From: Nocardia cyriacigeorgica | Lineage (GTDB): Bacteria; Actinomycetota; Actinomycetes; Mycobacteriales; Mycobacteriaceae | Assembly: GCF_005863245.1 (NCBI RefSeq) | Contig: NZ_VBUT01000006.1 | Coordinates: 62,001-126,000, forward strand | Length of the DNA stretch: 64,000 nucleotides | Reading direction: 5' to 3' | In this document: positions 35,322 to 44,243 of the stretch, piece by piece | Numbering within the stretch: the first letter of the stretch is position 1 | How the letters are laid out: each line of letters begins with the position of its first letter | The notes under the pieces: model-generated | What the model was told of the DNA's origin: nothing | Databases searched by the model: none | The model's input: only the letters and a program-made list of their open reading frames with translations | Position numbers and translations under genes: made by a program

Positions 35322-36907
35322 GCCCGATCCCCCTCGCCGCCGGTCGCGACCTTGCGAGCCGAGGCGCGCGTGGTCTGGCGCACCTCGAGCTTGCGATTGT
35401 TCAGATGCAGCATCCCGGCAGCCGTGCGCACCACGGTGGAACCGCTGTGCGCGGAGACGGTGAGCGTGACGCCGCTGTCGGACCCGGTGGTCCCGCCGAC
35501 CCGCCCGCTCACCGGCACCCACGCCGTCGAGGCGGAATCGAGCAGCCGCAGCAGCACCTCGGTCTCGCGTTCGTCGAGCACCCGCTCGTGCACATCGGCG
35601 CCGGCCAGCGACCGCGCCGCCGCCGCCCGCTCGCGTTGGGCCGCCAGCTGGGTTTCGCGCAATCGGCGAATACCCGCGTCATTGCGGTGGATCCGGGCCG
35701 GCGCACCGGCCGAGGGCGGACGCCCGGTCTCGGCCAGCGTCCGCGAGATCTCCAACGGCGGTGCCTCCCACCAGGACCGGATCGCGGGCACGATATCGGC
35801 GTCCGGATGCTCGGTCGCCAGATGCCGCGGGCGGCCGAGCCCGAACACGGCATCGAAGAGCGCGTGAGCACTGTCGGCGGTGGGTGCGGCGGTGAACCAG
35901 GCCGCCAGATGGCGCAGCGCGGACTCCCGGCTCACCCCGCCCTTGCGGGTTTCGGTGACCCGCCGCAGCAGCGACAGCACCGCCGCGATCGCGCTCATGG
36001 TGGCTTCGCGCAGCCGCTCGGCCTCGGTGCCGGTGTCGTCCTCCGGCGGCACGAACCAGGTGCGCAACCCCTCCCAGCGCGACCGCCAATCGACCTGCCG
36101 CCTCGCCGGACTCAACAGCACCCGTTCATCGCAACGGGCCGCGCGTTCGATCAGCTCGTCGAGCCCGGTGGCCTCGACCGCGAGGATCGCCGCGGCCAGA
36201 CGAGGTGCGAATCGGGCCAGGTCGAGGCCGAATTCGCGCATATGCGCGAGCAGGGCGTCCTTGTGAGCGAGGAACGCCTCGGGCGTGATCTCGGTGGTGC
36301 GGACCAGATCACCGAGCGACAGATAGAACTGCGCCGCGTGCCCGGCCATATCGGTCAGCGCGATATCGAGCCTGCGCAGCGTGCGGTAGACGCGTTCGGC
36401 GTCGGCACCGCGATTGGCCTCGGCCAGCGCTTCGAGATCGGCCAGCAGCTCCGGCAACACCAGCCGCGGCAGCGCCACATCGTCCAAACGCGCTTCCAGC
36501 ACGCCCGCCACCGCCCGATAGGCCTGGAACCCGGCCTGGGCGAACTGGTAGACGAAATGCCGGTTGCGGTACTCGGCGAGGGTCGCCGCCCGCGAACCGT
36601 CGTAGCTGCGTTCGAGCACGCCCCACCGGTGCAGCTGGTCGAGCAGCGGGCCGATCTCGGCGGCCGTCAGCCTGGTCAGCTCACTGGAGGCCTCGGAGCC
36701 CGCGGCCGGCTTCTCGGCGGCGTCGATCCAGGCGGCGACGTCGTCGGCGTGCAGTAACACCACATACGCCGCGCGCGCCCGATCGAAGGCATCGAGGACC
36801 CGCAGGTAGTCGGCGCGCTTCTCGGCGGTGGCGAAGGAGAACAGCCGAAGACGCTCGTCCCGGTACACGGGTTCGGTGCTCGGAGAGCCGTCGACGGAAT
36901 CGGTCAC
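35318..36907 (-). CDS. jetA: JetA-type (TIGR02677/DUF2397) subunit, kleisin/MukF-like
   Basis: About 529 residues. The N-terminal RLRLFSFATAEKRADYLRVLDAF, LDQLHRWGVLERSYDGSRAATLAEY (winged helix), a helical middle, then WRSRWEGLRTWFVP, and a C-terminal winged helix ending in the basic tail NRKLEVRQTTRASARKVATGG. JetA is the kleisin of the complex. GTG 36907 is preferred: it gives the family's usual N-terminus (TDSVDGSPSTEPVYRDE). Upstream codons are low-complexity Pro/Arg. A TATTAC-like -10 just before the GTG suggests a leaderless message. Confidence 0.88.
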   Translation of the reverse strand: MTDSVDGSPSTEPVYRDERLRLFSFATAEKRADYLRVLDAFDRARAAYVVLLHADDVAAWIDAAEKPAAGSEASSELTRLTAAEIGPLLDQLHRWGVLERSYDGSRAATLAEYRNRHFVYQFAQAGFQAYRAVAGVLEARLDDVALPRLVLPELLADLEALAEANRGADAERVYRTLRRLDIALTDMAGHAAQFYLSLGDLVRTTEITPEAFLAHKDALLAHMREFGLDLARFAPRLAAAILAVEATGLDELIERAARCDERVLLSPARRQVDWRSRWEGLRTWFVPPEDDTGTEAERLREATMSAIAAVLSLLRRVTETRKGGVSRESALRHLAAWFTAAPTADSAHALFDAVFGLGRPRHLATEHPDADIVPAIRSWWEAPPLEISRTLAETGRPPSAGAPARIHRNDAGIRRLRETQLAAQRERAAAARSLAGADVHERVLDERETEVLLRLLDSASTAWVPVSGRVGGTTGSDSGVTLTVSAHSGSTVVRTAAGMLHLNNRKLEVRQTTRASARKVATGGEGDRA

Positions 36908-37017
36908 CGGGAACAGGGTAATAGCGGGGCGATCGCTACCGGCGCGAAGAACCCCCGTTCGGCGTGGCCGCGTCCGGTAGGCCGATGTTCGCTCCAGGTA
37001 CACGCGGGTCGGAGCGA

Positions 37018-37211
37018 GGCTCGTCGGGTGCGGGGGAGGGGGCGCGCCGGGTGCGGCGAGCGTGCGCCGGGGAATGAGGAAAGCTGGTCGGGTGCGAGGG
37101 AGGGCCGAGCCGGGTGCGGGCGAGAGCGGGTGCCGCGGCATCAGGGGGCTCGTCGGATGCGAGCGAGACTCGCACCGAGGGCGCGCGGGAGGGCTCGTCG
37201 GGTGCGGGTGA
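37018..37211. repeat. Six degenerate copies of a ~20-bp GC-rich repeat upstream of jetA
   Basis: Copies begin near 37018, 37041, 37083, 37104, 37147 and 37192, each a variant of GGCTCGTCGGGTGCGGGNGA (best copies at 37018, 37147 and 37192). Spacing is irregular (21-45 bp). They fill most of the 330-bp gap between jetA and the next gene, and no protein-like frame explains them. Confidence 0.6.
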
Positions 37212-37237
37212 TTGTGCGCGCTGGGCGAGAGGCCGGC

Positions 37238-38470
37238 TCAGTCGGGTGCCAGCGCGCGCAGCTGATCCAGGTAGGCGCGGGTACGTGGGTCGCCGGGGAA
37301 GCGCTCGATGATCTCGCGAGCCACCTCGCCGGCGATCCACATCAGCGACGGCAGCGACCGGCGTTTGCCGGAGAACGCCTGCATGCCCTCGTCCAACGCG
37401 AGCTCCAGATCGCGCCGGCGCACCGCCACCACCGCGAGGGTCAGGTGGGCTTCGGATACCCGCATCGGATTGCGTAGCGAACCGTCGGCGCGGGTGGCGT
37501 CGGCGATCACCTGCCTCGCGTAGGTCTCGGCCAATTTGTCGTCGCCGGCGACCCGGCAGCAATCCATCGCGTAGAAATCGAATTTCTGCGGATCGACCAC
37601 GAAATGATTGTCGATATCGGTGGGGTGACCGAGCCGGTCCAGAATGGCGCGTCCGGCCGACAACGCCTTGTCCACCTCACGGCGATCGCCGATACGCGCC
37701 CACGCCTTGGCGCGCTGCGCGGCCAGCTGCACCCCGACACCCAACGAATCACAGTCGGCCGCAGTGGGATCCGCGGCGTCGATCGCGCCCCGATAATTGC
37801 CCTGCGTCAACGCGAACCAGGCCGCCATTTCCGCACTCCAGCCGACGATTTCGGCGTTCTCGGCCTCATGGCCCAGCGAGCGGGCGGCCCGCCGGGTGGC
37901 CTCGGCGGTGGTGCGGCGGCCGAGATCGTAATCGACACATCCCACCAGCAACGCCACCCAGCCCGCCAATTCGAGCACCTCACGATGCTGGGACAGGGTG
38001 AGCCTGCCATCGAGCAGCGAGGTGATCCGGCGCAACCAGTTGGTGCCCTCGAGGTGCAACTCGTGCGGATCCGTATAGGGGTATTCACAACACAGTCGTT
38101 CGGCGGTGATCCGGATGGCCTCGAGGGTGGCGGGGGAGACGTCCGACATGCGCAGCCGGCCGATGAATTCCAGTGTGTCCATACCGGTTGCGGCCAGCAG
38201 CTCGTCGTCGCGGTTGGGTCGCGACTTCGGAAAGAACGCCGCGGTGACGGTATCGAACGCGGCCGCGATGATCGGCGCGTAGAACTCGTCCGGCCGCGAC
38301 TCACCCGATTCCCACCGGCGCCAGTTCCGCAGCAAGGTACTGTCTGTCGGCAGGTTGTGGGATGACTTGGCGCGCATGGCGCGGACGGCGTCTGCTTGTG
38401 ACCACCCCCTCGCGTCGCGCTCCGAACGCATCCGAACAGCCCAGACGGGTCGATCGTCAGTAGCGGCCAC
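37238..38470 (-). CDS. XRE-type regulator with long helical (TPR-like) sensor domain
   Basis: 410 residues. HTH at the N-terminus (MRSERDARGWSQADAVRAM, STLLRNWRRWESGESRP). The remaining 320 residues are helical repeats (ELAGWVALLVGCVDYDLG, EIVGWSAEMAAWFALTQGN, QLAAQRAKAWARIGDRR, AHLTLAVVAVRRRDLELAL), as in the actinobacterial regulators that bind peptides or partner proteins through TPRs. GTG 38470; a GATACT -10-like sequence 12 bp upstream suggests a leaderless start. Divergent from the resolvase-like gene at 38679. Confidence 0.9.
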   Translation of the reverse strand: MAATDDRPVWAVRMRSERDARGWSQADAVRAMRAKSSHNLPTDSTLLRNWRRWESGESRPDEFYAPIIAAAFDTVTAAFFPKSRPNRDDELLAATGMDTLEFIGRLRMSDVSPATLEAIRITAERLCCEYPYTDPHELHLEGTNWLRRITSLLDGRLTLSQHREVLELAGWVALLVGCVDYDLGRRTTAEATRRAARSLGHEAENAEIVGWSAEMAAWFALTQGNYRGAIDAADPTAADCDSLGVGVQLAAQRAKAWARIGDRREVDKALSAGRAILDRLGHPTDIDNHFVVDPQKFDFYAMDCCRVAGDDKLAETYARQVIADATRADGSLRNPMRVSEAHLTLAVVAVRRRDLELALDEGMQAFSGKRRSLPSLMWIAGEVAREIIERFPGDPRTRAYLDQLRALAPD

Positions 38471-38519
38471 GTCTGTAGTATCGCACCAGTTAACTTTCGG
38501 TGCACCGGATAGGGCACCT

Positions 38520-38541
38520 AGATGTCAGTGGGTTGACATCT
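38520..38541. promoter_or_regulatory. Inverted repeat AGATGTCA-N6-TGACATCT
   Basis: Perfect 8-bp arms (38520-38527, 38534-38541) in the gap between the XRE gene (start 38470) and the resolvase-like gene (start 38679). The natural reading is the operator of the XRE protein. Confidence 0.7.
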
Positions 38542-38606
38542 GCTTTCGCCGCAGTAGTTCGGACATGATCGAGATGGGCCGATGTTGGTCCGGCCCAGCG
38601 CAACAC

Positions 38607-38659
38607 CCCCGCATCCGCGGGGAGATCCCGGAGGCGCACTGCTCCCCGCCACGGCGGGG
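38607..38659. promoter_or_regulatory. Two CCCCGC...GCGGGG hairpins in the leader of the resolvase-like gene
   Basis: Hairpin 1: CCCCGC (38607-38612) ATCC GCGGGG (38617-38622). Hairpin 2: CCCCGCC (38644-38650) AC GGCGGGG (38653-38659). Each is followed by a similar tail (AGATCCC, AAAGACCC), so the pair looks like two copies of a type I-E CRISPR repeat core with almost nothing between. The second lies 20 bp before the GTG of the downstream gene, close to its AGGAGG. Confidence 0.6.
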
Positions 38660-38678
38660 AAAGACCCAGGAGGTACGG

Positions 38679-38984
38679 GTGGAAGCGTTGATCTATGGAT
38701 ATTTGCGTGACGACTTGGCCGATGGCCATGGCGACGAGCTGGAAGCCGCGCTACGGGCGCGGGCTCGGGCCGAAGGCCTCTGCTTCGCCGCGACTTTCCA
38801 TGAATCGACACCGGGTGACGGCACCGCGTTCGCCGAGCTCACCCAGGAACTGAAGCGAGCCGACGCCCACCACGTGGTGGTGCCATCGCTCGATCACCTT
38901 GCCGGCCAGACCATTCCGCGGGACATGCTGCTCGCGAAGCTGGCCAGCGATGCGGAGGCCACGGTCTGGACCCTGCAGACCTGA
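38679..38984 (+). CDS. Small resolvase-N-terminal-like protein (second copy of the family)
   Basis: 101 residues: ALIYGYLRDDLADGHGDELE, LRARARAEGLCFAATFHEST, FAELTQELKRADAHHVVVPSLDHLAG. This follows the serine-resolvase N-terminal fold (YGYLRVS..., then E-S-x-G-D, then VVVxxLDRL), with the catalytic Ser replaced (LRDD). It stops before any DNA-binding domain. GTG 38679 has AGGAGG upstream. It is distantly like the protein at 29041 and, like it, is divergent from an XRE gene. Confidence 0.8.
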   Translation: MEALIYGYLRDDLADGHGDELEAALRARARAEGLCFAATFHESTPGDGTAFAELTQELKRADAHHVVVPSLDHLAGQTIPRDMLLAKLASDAEATVWTLQT

Positions 38985-39108
38985 GCTCGCCGGGCGCACC
39001 GCCGCCCGAAATCGGTTGCCGCGGTGCTGAGCCCGTCTCCCGCAATGCGTACGCGTTCATCGCGGTGCTGCGCCCGGCGTGTCGAGGCCCGTGCCCGCCG
39101 CGTCGCGA

Positions 39109-40002
39109 TCAGCGACCGAAGCCGCCGGGCCCGCGTCGGCGCAGATACTTCTCGAACTCCGCGGCGATGGCATCGCCGTCGATCTTGGCCATGGTCTCGT
39201 TGAGATCGCTCGCGGCGTCACCGCGCTCCTCGAGTGAGCGTACGTACTCGCTGATCTCCTCGTCGTTGACCGTCATCTCGTTGACCGTCGACTCCCACTC
39301 CTCGGCCTGCGCGGGCAGCTCCCGCAGCGGCACCTCGATATCGAGGACGTCCTCGACCCGGTGCAGCAACGCGATGGTGGCCTTGGGGTTGGGTGGTTGC
39401 GAGACGTAGTGCGGCACCGCCGCCCAGAACGACACCGCGGGCACTCCCGCCTTCACGCACTGATCCTGGAGGACGCCGGTGATCCCGGTGGGACCTTCGT
39501 AGCGGGTCTGCTCCAGGTTGAAGCGCTCGGCCGCCTCCTTGCTGTAGGCGGATCCGGTCACCGGCACCGGCCGGGTGTGCGGGGTGTCGGCCAGCAGCGC
39601 GCCGAGGATCACCACCGTCTCCACCTCGAGCTGATCGATGAGTTCGAGCAGGTCCGCGCAGAAGCGGCGCCAGCGCATATTGGGTTCGATCCCGCGTAGC
39701 AACACCACGTCGCGGTCGCTGCCCGGCGGCGAGCACACCGTCAGCACCGTGGCCGGCCACACGATCTCCCTGGTCACGCCGTCGACCTGACGCACCATCG
39801 GCCGATTGACCTGGTAGTCGTAATAGTCCTCGGAATCGAGTTCGGCCAGCGGTCTGGCATCCCAGATCAGTTCGAGGTGTTCCACCGCACCGCTGGCGGC
39901 GTCGCCGGCGTCGTTCCAGCCCTCGAAGGCGGCGACGAGTACCGGATTCCGCAACGGCGGCAGTTCCGGGCCGGGCGAGGCCGGAGATTCACTCGAGTTC
40001 AC
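39109..40002 (-). CDS. PAC2-family (proteasome-assembly-chaperone-like) protein
   Basis: 297 residues. LVAAFEGWNDAGDAASGAVEHL, VVLLRGIEPNMRWRRFCADLL, VETVVILGALLADTPHTRPVPV and GPTGITGVLQDQCVKAGVP are the PAC2 family blocks. The mycobacterial equivalent is Rv2125, next to metH as here. Its role is unproven, although the fold is that of eukaryotic 20S-proteasome assembly chaperones and this genome has mpa. GTG 40002 is the first start before the conserved core. Divergent from metH with 211 bp between; I see no cobalamin riboswitch in that gap. Confidence 0.92.
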   Translation of the reverse strand: MNSSESPASPGPELPPLRNPVLVAAFEGWNDAGDAASGAVEHLELIWDARPLAELDSEDYYDYQVNRPMVRQVDGVTREIVWPATVLTVCSPPGSDRDVVLLRGIEPNMRWRRFCADLLELIDQLEVETVVILGALLADTPHTRPVPVTGSAYSKEAAERFNLEQTRYEGPTGITGVLQDQCVKAGVPAVSFWAAVPHYVSQPPNPKATIALLHRVEDVLDIEVPLRELPAQAEEWESTVNEMTVNDEEISEYVRSLEERGDAASDLNETMAKIDGDAIAAEFEKYLRRRGPGGFGR

Positions 40003-40213
40003 CCGAGCCAGCCTACGACCAGAGCCGATGCGCCGTGTCCGCGACGCGGTATTCAAGAGGTCGCGTGTCGGGCGCGGCTGCCGACGATGCGCTGCCGGCT
40101 GGTCCGGCAACTCGCGGGCAGCTGAGCGCGTACCATCCGGTCCGCTGTGTCCGGGCACACCTGGTTGGGGCATGGCGCGCGGAACGCTGTACGCAGGCTC
40201 TACCCTGGAGGGC

Positions 40214-43200
40214 ATGTCTGCGTCCAGCTCCACCGCGTTCGATACCACGCTTCTCGACACGCTCGCTCGTCGTGTCGTCATCGGCGACGGCGCGATGGGC
40301 ACGATGTTGCAGGCCGCGGATCTGACTCTGGATGATTTCCGTGGCCTCGAAGGTTGCAACGAGATCCTCAACGACACCCGCCCGGATGTGCTGCGCGGAA
40401 TCCATCGCGCCTACTTCGAGGCCGGGGCCGACGCCGTCGAGACCAACACCTTCGGCTGCAACCTTCCCAACCTGGCCGATTACGACATCGCCGACCGGAT
40501 CCGGGAATTGTCGGAGAAGGGCACCCGGCTCGCGCGTGAGGTGGCCGACGAGATGGGTCCGGGTGCGGATGGCTCGGCGCGGTTCGTGCTGGGGTCGATG
40601 GGTCCGGGCACGAAGCTGCCGACGCTGGGTCACGCGCCGTACGCCGCGCTGCGCGATGCCTACTCCGAGGCGGCGCTGGGCATGCTCGACGGCGGCGCCG
40701 ACGCCATTCTGATCGAGACCTGCCAGGACTTGCTACAGGTCAAGGCCGCGGTCACCGGCAGCAGGCGGGCGATGGAGCGCGCGGGCCGCCGGATTCCGAT
40801 CATCACTCACGTCACCGTGGAGACCACCGGCACCATGCTGGTCGGCTCGGAGATCGGCGCCGCGTTGACGGCGCTCGAGCCGCTGGGTATCGACATGATC
40901 GGGTTGAACTGCGCGACCGGCCCGGACGAGATGAGTGAGCATCTGCGCCATCTGTCGCGCCATGCCCGCATCCCGGTGTCGGTGATGCCGAACGCGGGCC
41001 TGCCGGTGCTCGGCGCCAACGGTGCGGAGTACCCGCTCACCCCGGAAGAGCTTGCGGTCGCGCTGTCGGGCTTCGTCTCGGAGTTCGGTTTGGCGATGGT
41101 TGGTGGCTGCTGCGGCACGACGCCCGAGCACATCCGGCAGGTCACCGAGGCGGTGCGCGAGATCGAGCCGAGCCTGCCGCCGATCGATCAGCGCCGCGAT
41201 CCGGTGCACGAGCCCGCGGTGTCGAGCATGTACACCGCGGTGCCGTTCGCGCAGGACGCGAGCGTCATGATGATCGGTGAGCGCACCAATGCCAACGGCT
41301 CCAAGGCTTTCCGTGAGGCGATGCTGGCCGGTGATTGGCAGAAGTGCCTGGACATCGCCAAGGACCAGACCCGCGACGGCGCGCACATGCTGGATCTGTG
41401 CATCGACTACGTCGGACGTGACGGCACCGCCGATATGAGCGAGCTGGCGAGCCGGTTGGCGACGTCGTCGACCTTGCCGATCATGCTCGACTCCACCGAG
41501 CCGCCGGTGCTGCAAGCAGGCCTCGAGCATCTGGGCGGGCGCTGCGCGGTGAACTCGGTGAACTACGAGGACGGCGACGGCCCGGATTCGCGGTATCAGC
41601 AGATCATGCGGCTGGTCGCCGAGCACGGTGCGGCCGTGGTCGCGCTGACCATCGACGAGGAGGGTCAGGCCCGCACGGCGGAGAAGAAGGTGGAGATCGC
41701 CGAACGCCTGATCGCCGATATCACCGGCACCTGGGGGTTGGACGAGTCCGACATCATCATCGACACCCTGACCTTCACCCTCGGCACCGGCCAGGAGGAA
41801 TCGCGGCGCGACGGCCTGGAAACCATCGAGGCGATCCGTGAGCTCAAGCGCCGTCATCCGCGCGTGCAGACCACGCTGGGCCTGTCCAATATCTCCTTCG
41901 GCCTGAACCCGGCCGCGCGGCAGGTGCTGAACTCGGTGTTCATGCACGAATGCGTGCAGGCCGGGCTGGACAGCGCGATCGTGCACGCCTCGAAGATCCT
42001 GCCCATCGCCCGCATCCCCGAAGAGCAGCGCGAGACCGCGCTGGACCTGATCTACGATCGCCGCGGCGAGGACTACGACCCGCTGCAGAAGCTGATGCAG
42101 CTGTTCGAGGGTGTGTCGGCGTCGTCGTCGAAGGCCTCCCGCGCCGAGGAGCTGGCGGCGTTGCCGCTGTTCGAGCGGCTGGAGCGGCGCATCGTCGACG
42201 GTGAGAAGGCCGGCATGGAAGCCGACCTGGACGAGGCGATGGCGCAGGTGCCGCCGCTGCAGATCATCAACGAAACCCTGCTCGCGGGCATGAAGACCGT
42301 CGGTGAGCTGTTCGGCTCCGGGCAGATGCAGCTGCCGTTCGTGCTGCAATCGGCCGAGGTGATGAAGGCCGCGGTGGCCTACCTGGAACCGCATATGGAA
42401 GCCACCGACGATTCCGGTAAGGGCCGGATCGTGCTGGCCACCGTCAAGGGCGACGTGCACGACATCGGCAAGAACCTGGTCGACATCATCTTGTCCAACA
42501 ACGGCTACGAAGTGGTCAATCTCGGTATCAAACAACCGATTTCGACCATCCTCGACGCCGCGGTGGACAAGAAGGCCGACGTCATCGGCATGTCCGGGCT
42601 GCTGGTGAAGTCCACCGTGGTGATGAAGGAGAACCTCGAGGAGCTCAACGCCAAGGGCATGGCCGAGCAGTTCCCGGTGCTGCTCGGCGGTGCCGCGCTG
42701 ACCCGCTCCTACGTGGAGAACGACCTCACCGAGGTCTACGAAGGCGATGTGCACTACGCCCGCGACGCCTTCGAAGGTCTGCGGCTGATGGACGACATCA
42801 TGGCCCGCAAGCGCGGCGGCGGCCCCGACCCCGACAGCCCCGAAGCGATCGCCGAACGCGAGCGCGCCGCCGAACGCAAGGCCCGCCACGAACGCTCCAA
42901 GCGCATCGCCGCCGAACGCAAGGCCGCCGAAGCGCCGGTCGTGGTCCCGGAACGCTCGGATGTGGCCGCGGACCTGCCGGTGCCGGTGCCGCCGTTCTGG
43001 GGCACCCGCGTGGTCAAAGGCCTGGCGCTGCACGAATATTCGGGGCTGCTCGATGAACGTGCGCTGTTCCTGGGCCAGTGGGGGTTGCGCGGGCAGCGCG
43101 GTGGTGAGGGCCCCAGCTACGAGGAGCTGGTCGAGTCCGAGGGTCGCCCGCGGCTGCGCGCCTGGCTGGACCGGCTGTCCACCGAGGGCGTGCTCCAGCA

Positions 43201-43810
43201 CGCGGCCGTCGTCTACGGCTACTTCCCGGCGGTGTCCGAAGGCGATGACGTCATCGTGCTCACCGAACCCGACCCCGGGGCGCCGCAGCGGTATCGGTTC
43301 ACCTTCCCGCGCCAGCAGCGCGACCGGTTCCTGTGCATCGCCGACTTCATCCGCTCCCGCGAACGTGCCGTCGAGACCGGCCAGGTGGATGTGCTGCCCT
43401 TCCAGCTGGTCACCATGGGTCAGCCCATCGCCGACTTCGCCAACGAACTGTTCGCCGCCGACAACTACCGCGACTACCTCGAGGTGCACGGCATCGGCGT
43501 CCAGCTCACCGAGGCGCTCGCCGAATACTGGCACCGCCGCGTTCGCGAAGAACTGGTGCTCGACGGCCATTCGGTCGCCGAATCCGACCCCGACGACGTT
43601 CAGGACTACTTCAAGCTCGGCTACCGCGGCGCGCGCTACTCCTTCGGCTACGGCGCCTGCCCCGACCTCGAGGACCGCGCCAAGCTCGTCGACCTGCTCG
43701 ACGCCGAACGTATCGGCGTCACGCTGTCGGAAGAACTCCAGCTGCATCCCGAACAGTCCACCGACGCGTTCGTGCTGCTGCACCCGGAGGCGAAGTACTT
43801 CAACGCCTGA
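40214..43810 (+). CDS. metH: Cobalamin-dependent methionine synthase
   Basis: 1198 residues. Homocysteine domain (1-340) with the zinc Cys in NTFGCNLP and GGCCGTTPEH; pterin domain (about 365-625; MMIGERTNANGSKAFREAM, DGAHMLDLCIDYVGRDG); cap and B12 domain (about 640-880) with the cobalt-ligand His in DVHDIGKNLVD; AdoMet reactivation domain (about 930-1185; RGARYSFGYGACPDLEDR, HPEQSTDAFVLLHPEAKYF). It methylates homocysteine from 5-methyl-THF. The linker at about 870-920 is a Lys/Arg/Glu-rich helix. ATG 40214 follows GGAGGGC. A terminator follows at once. Confidence 0.97.
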   Translation: MSASSSTAFDTTLLDTLARRVVIGDGAMGTMLQAADLTLDDFRGLEGCNEILNDTRPDVLRGIHRAYFEAGADAVETNTFGCNLPNLADYDIADRIRELSEKGTRLAREVADEMGPGADGSARFVLGSMGPGTKLPTLGHAPYAALRDAYSEAALGMLDGGADAILIETCQDLLQVKAAVTGSRRAMERAGRRIPIITHVTVETTGTMLVGSEIGAALTALEPLGIDMIGLNCATGPDEMSEHLRHLSRHARIPVSVMPNAGLPVLGANGAEYPLTPEELAVALSGFVSEFGLAMVGGCCGTTPEHIRQVTEAVREIEPSLPPIDQRRDPVHEPAVSSMYTAVPFAQDASVMMIGERTNANGSKAFREAMLAGDWQKCLDIAKDQTRDGAHMLDLCIDYVGRDGTADMSELASRLATSSTLPIMLDSTEPPVLQAGLEHLGGRCAVNSVNYEDGDGPDSRYQQIMRLVAEHGAAVVALTIDEEGQARTAEKKVEIAERLIADITGTWGLDESDIIIDTLTFTLGTGQEESRRDGLETIEAIRELKRRHPRVQTTLGLSNISFGLNPAARQVLNSVFMHECVQAGLDSAIVHASKILPIARIPEEQRETALDLIYDRRGEDYDPLQKLMQLFEGVSASSSKASRAEELAALPLFERLERRIVDGEKAGMEADLDEAMAQVPPLQIINETLLAGMKTVGELFGSGQMQLPFVLQSAEVMKAAVAYLEPHMEATDDSGKGRIVLATVKGDVHDIGKNLVDIILSNNGYEVVNLGIKQPISTILDAAVDKKADVIGMSGLLVKSTVVMKENLEELNAKGMAEQFPVLLGGAALTRSYVENDLTEVYEGDVHYARDAFEGLRLMDDIMARKRGGGPDPDSPEAIAERERAAERKARHERSKRIAAERKAAEAPVVVPERSDVAADLPVPVPPFWGTRVVKGLALHEYSGLLDERALFLGQWGLRGQRGGEGPSYEELVESEGRPRLRAWLDRLSTEGVLQHAAVVYGYFPAVSEGDDVIVLTEPDPGAPQRYRFTFPRQQRDRFLCIADFIRSRERAVETGQVDVLPFQLVTMGQPIADFANELFAADNYRDYLEVHGIGVQLTEALAEYWHRRVREELVLDGHSVAESDPDDVQDYFKLGYRGARYSFGYGACPDLEDRAKLVDLLDAERIGVTLSEELQLHPEQSTDAFVLLHPEAKYFNA

Positions 43811-43846
43811 CCGAGGGCACCCCGAACCGGCTCGGGGTGCCCTCGG
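43811..43846 (+). terminator. metH terminator
   Basis: Perfect 15-bp stem CCGAGGGCACCCCGA / TCGGGGTGCCCTCGG, loop ACCGGC, beginning immediately after the metH stop codon. Confidence 0.95.
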
Positions 43847-44243
43847 CGGCGCGATTGCGACAGGCTGTGACGGTTCTCACGAATAGCCCGGCGCCGGTGG
43901 GGTACAGGTGATCGGCCAGGTTGCCACACGACGCTGACCTGGGTGTTTCCGGTTCGGCCTGACCGGATTCGGGCTCACCGGACGCCCGGTTCGGCGTGAG
44001 AACGCCACGACACCCCCGCGCCGCACCGCACGCGGCGGTGAAACCAGCAACGCTGCTGGAACCTGTCGGACGCTTATGCCATTGTCGGTGGGTGGCAACT
44101 GCATCCGGGGCAGTCGGCGGATGCGAGTTCATCCTGCAGATCACCGGTGCAAACGACTTCGGCGCGTAGGGATTCCAGGCCAGTCCTGGACCGGGCGCGG
44201 AGTGCTGGAGGACTCGGCGGGAAAGCAGGAGGGGCACAACCTC
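43847..44243. other. Gene-free gap upstream of the kinase gene
   Basis: 397 bp with no protein-like frame on either strand and no strong repeat. The last 60 bp should hold the kinase promoter. Short open frames on the minus strand are Pro/Arg-rich shadows. Confidence 0.6.

Noticed and set aside
38601..38667. CRISPR array
   Set aside because: Two repeat-like hairpins occur, but the spacing is ~10 bp instead of ~32 bp, there are only two copies, and there are no cas genes.
38679..38984. Active serine recombinase or insertion-sequence remnant
   Set aside because: The catalytic Ser and the DNA-binding domain are missing, no inverted repeats flank it, and the frame is complete with its own ribosome binding site.
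40003..40213. Cobalamin riboswitch before metH
   Set aside because: I looked for the conserved GCCACTG B12 box and leader stems and saw none; the gap is short and shared with a divergent gene.
40733..43783. 1016-codon open frame antisense to metH
   Set aside because: Typical high-GC mirror frame; the plus strand encodes a complete MetH with all motifs, and the antisense protein shows no family pattern.
43877..44104. Small minus-strand protein before the kinase gene
   Set aside because: Pro/Arg/Val-rich composition, no ribosome binding site and no recognisable pattern.
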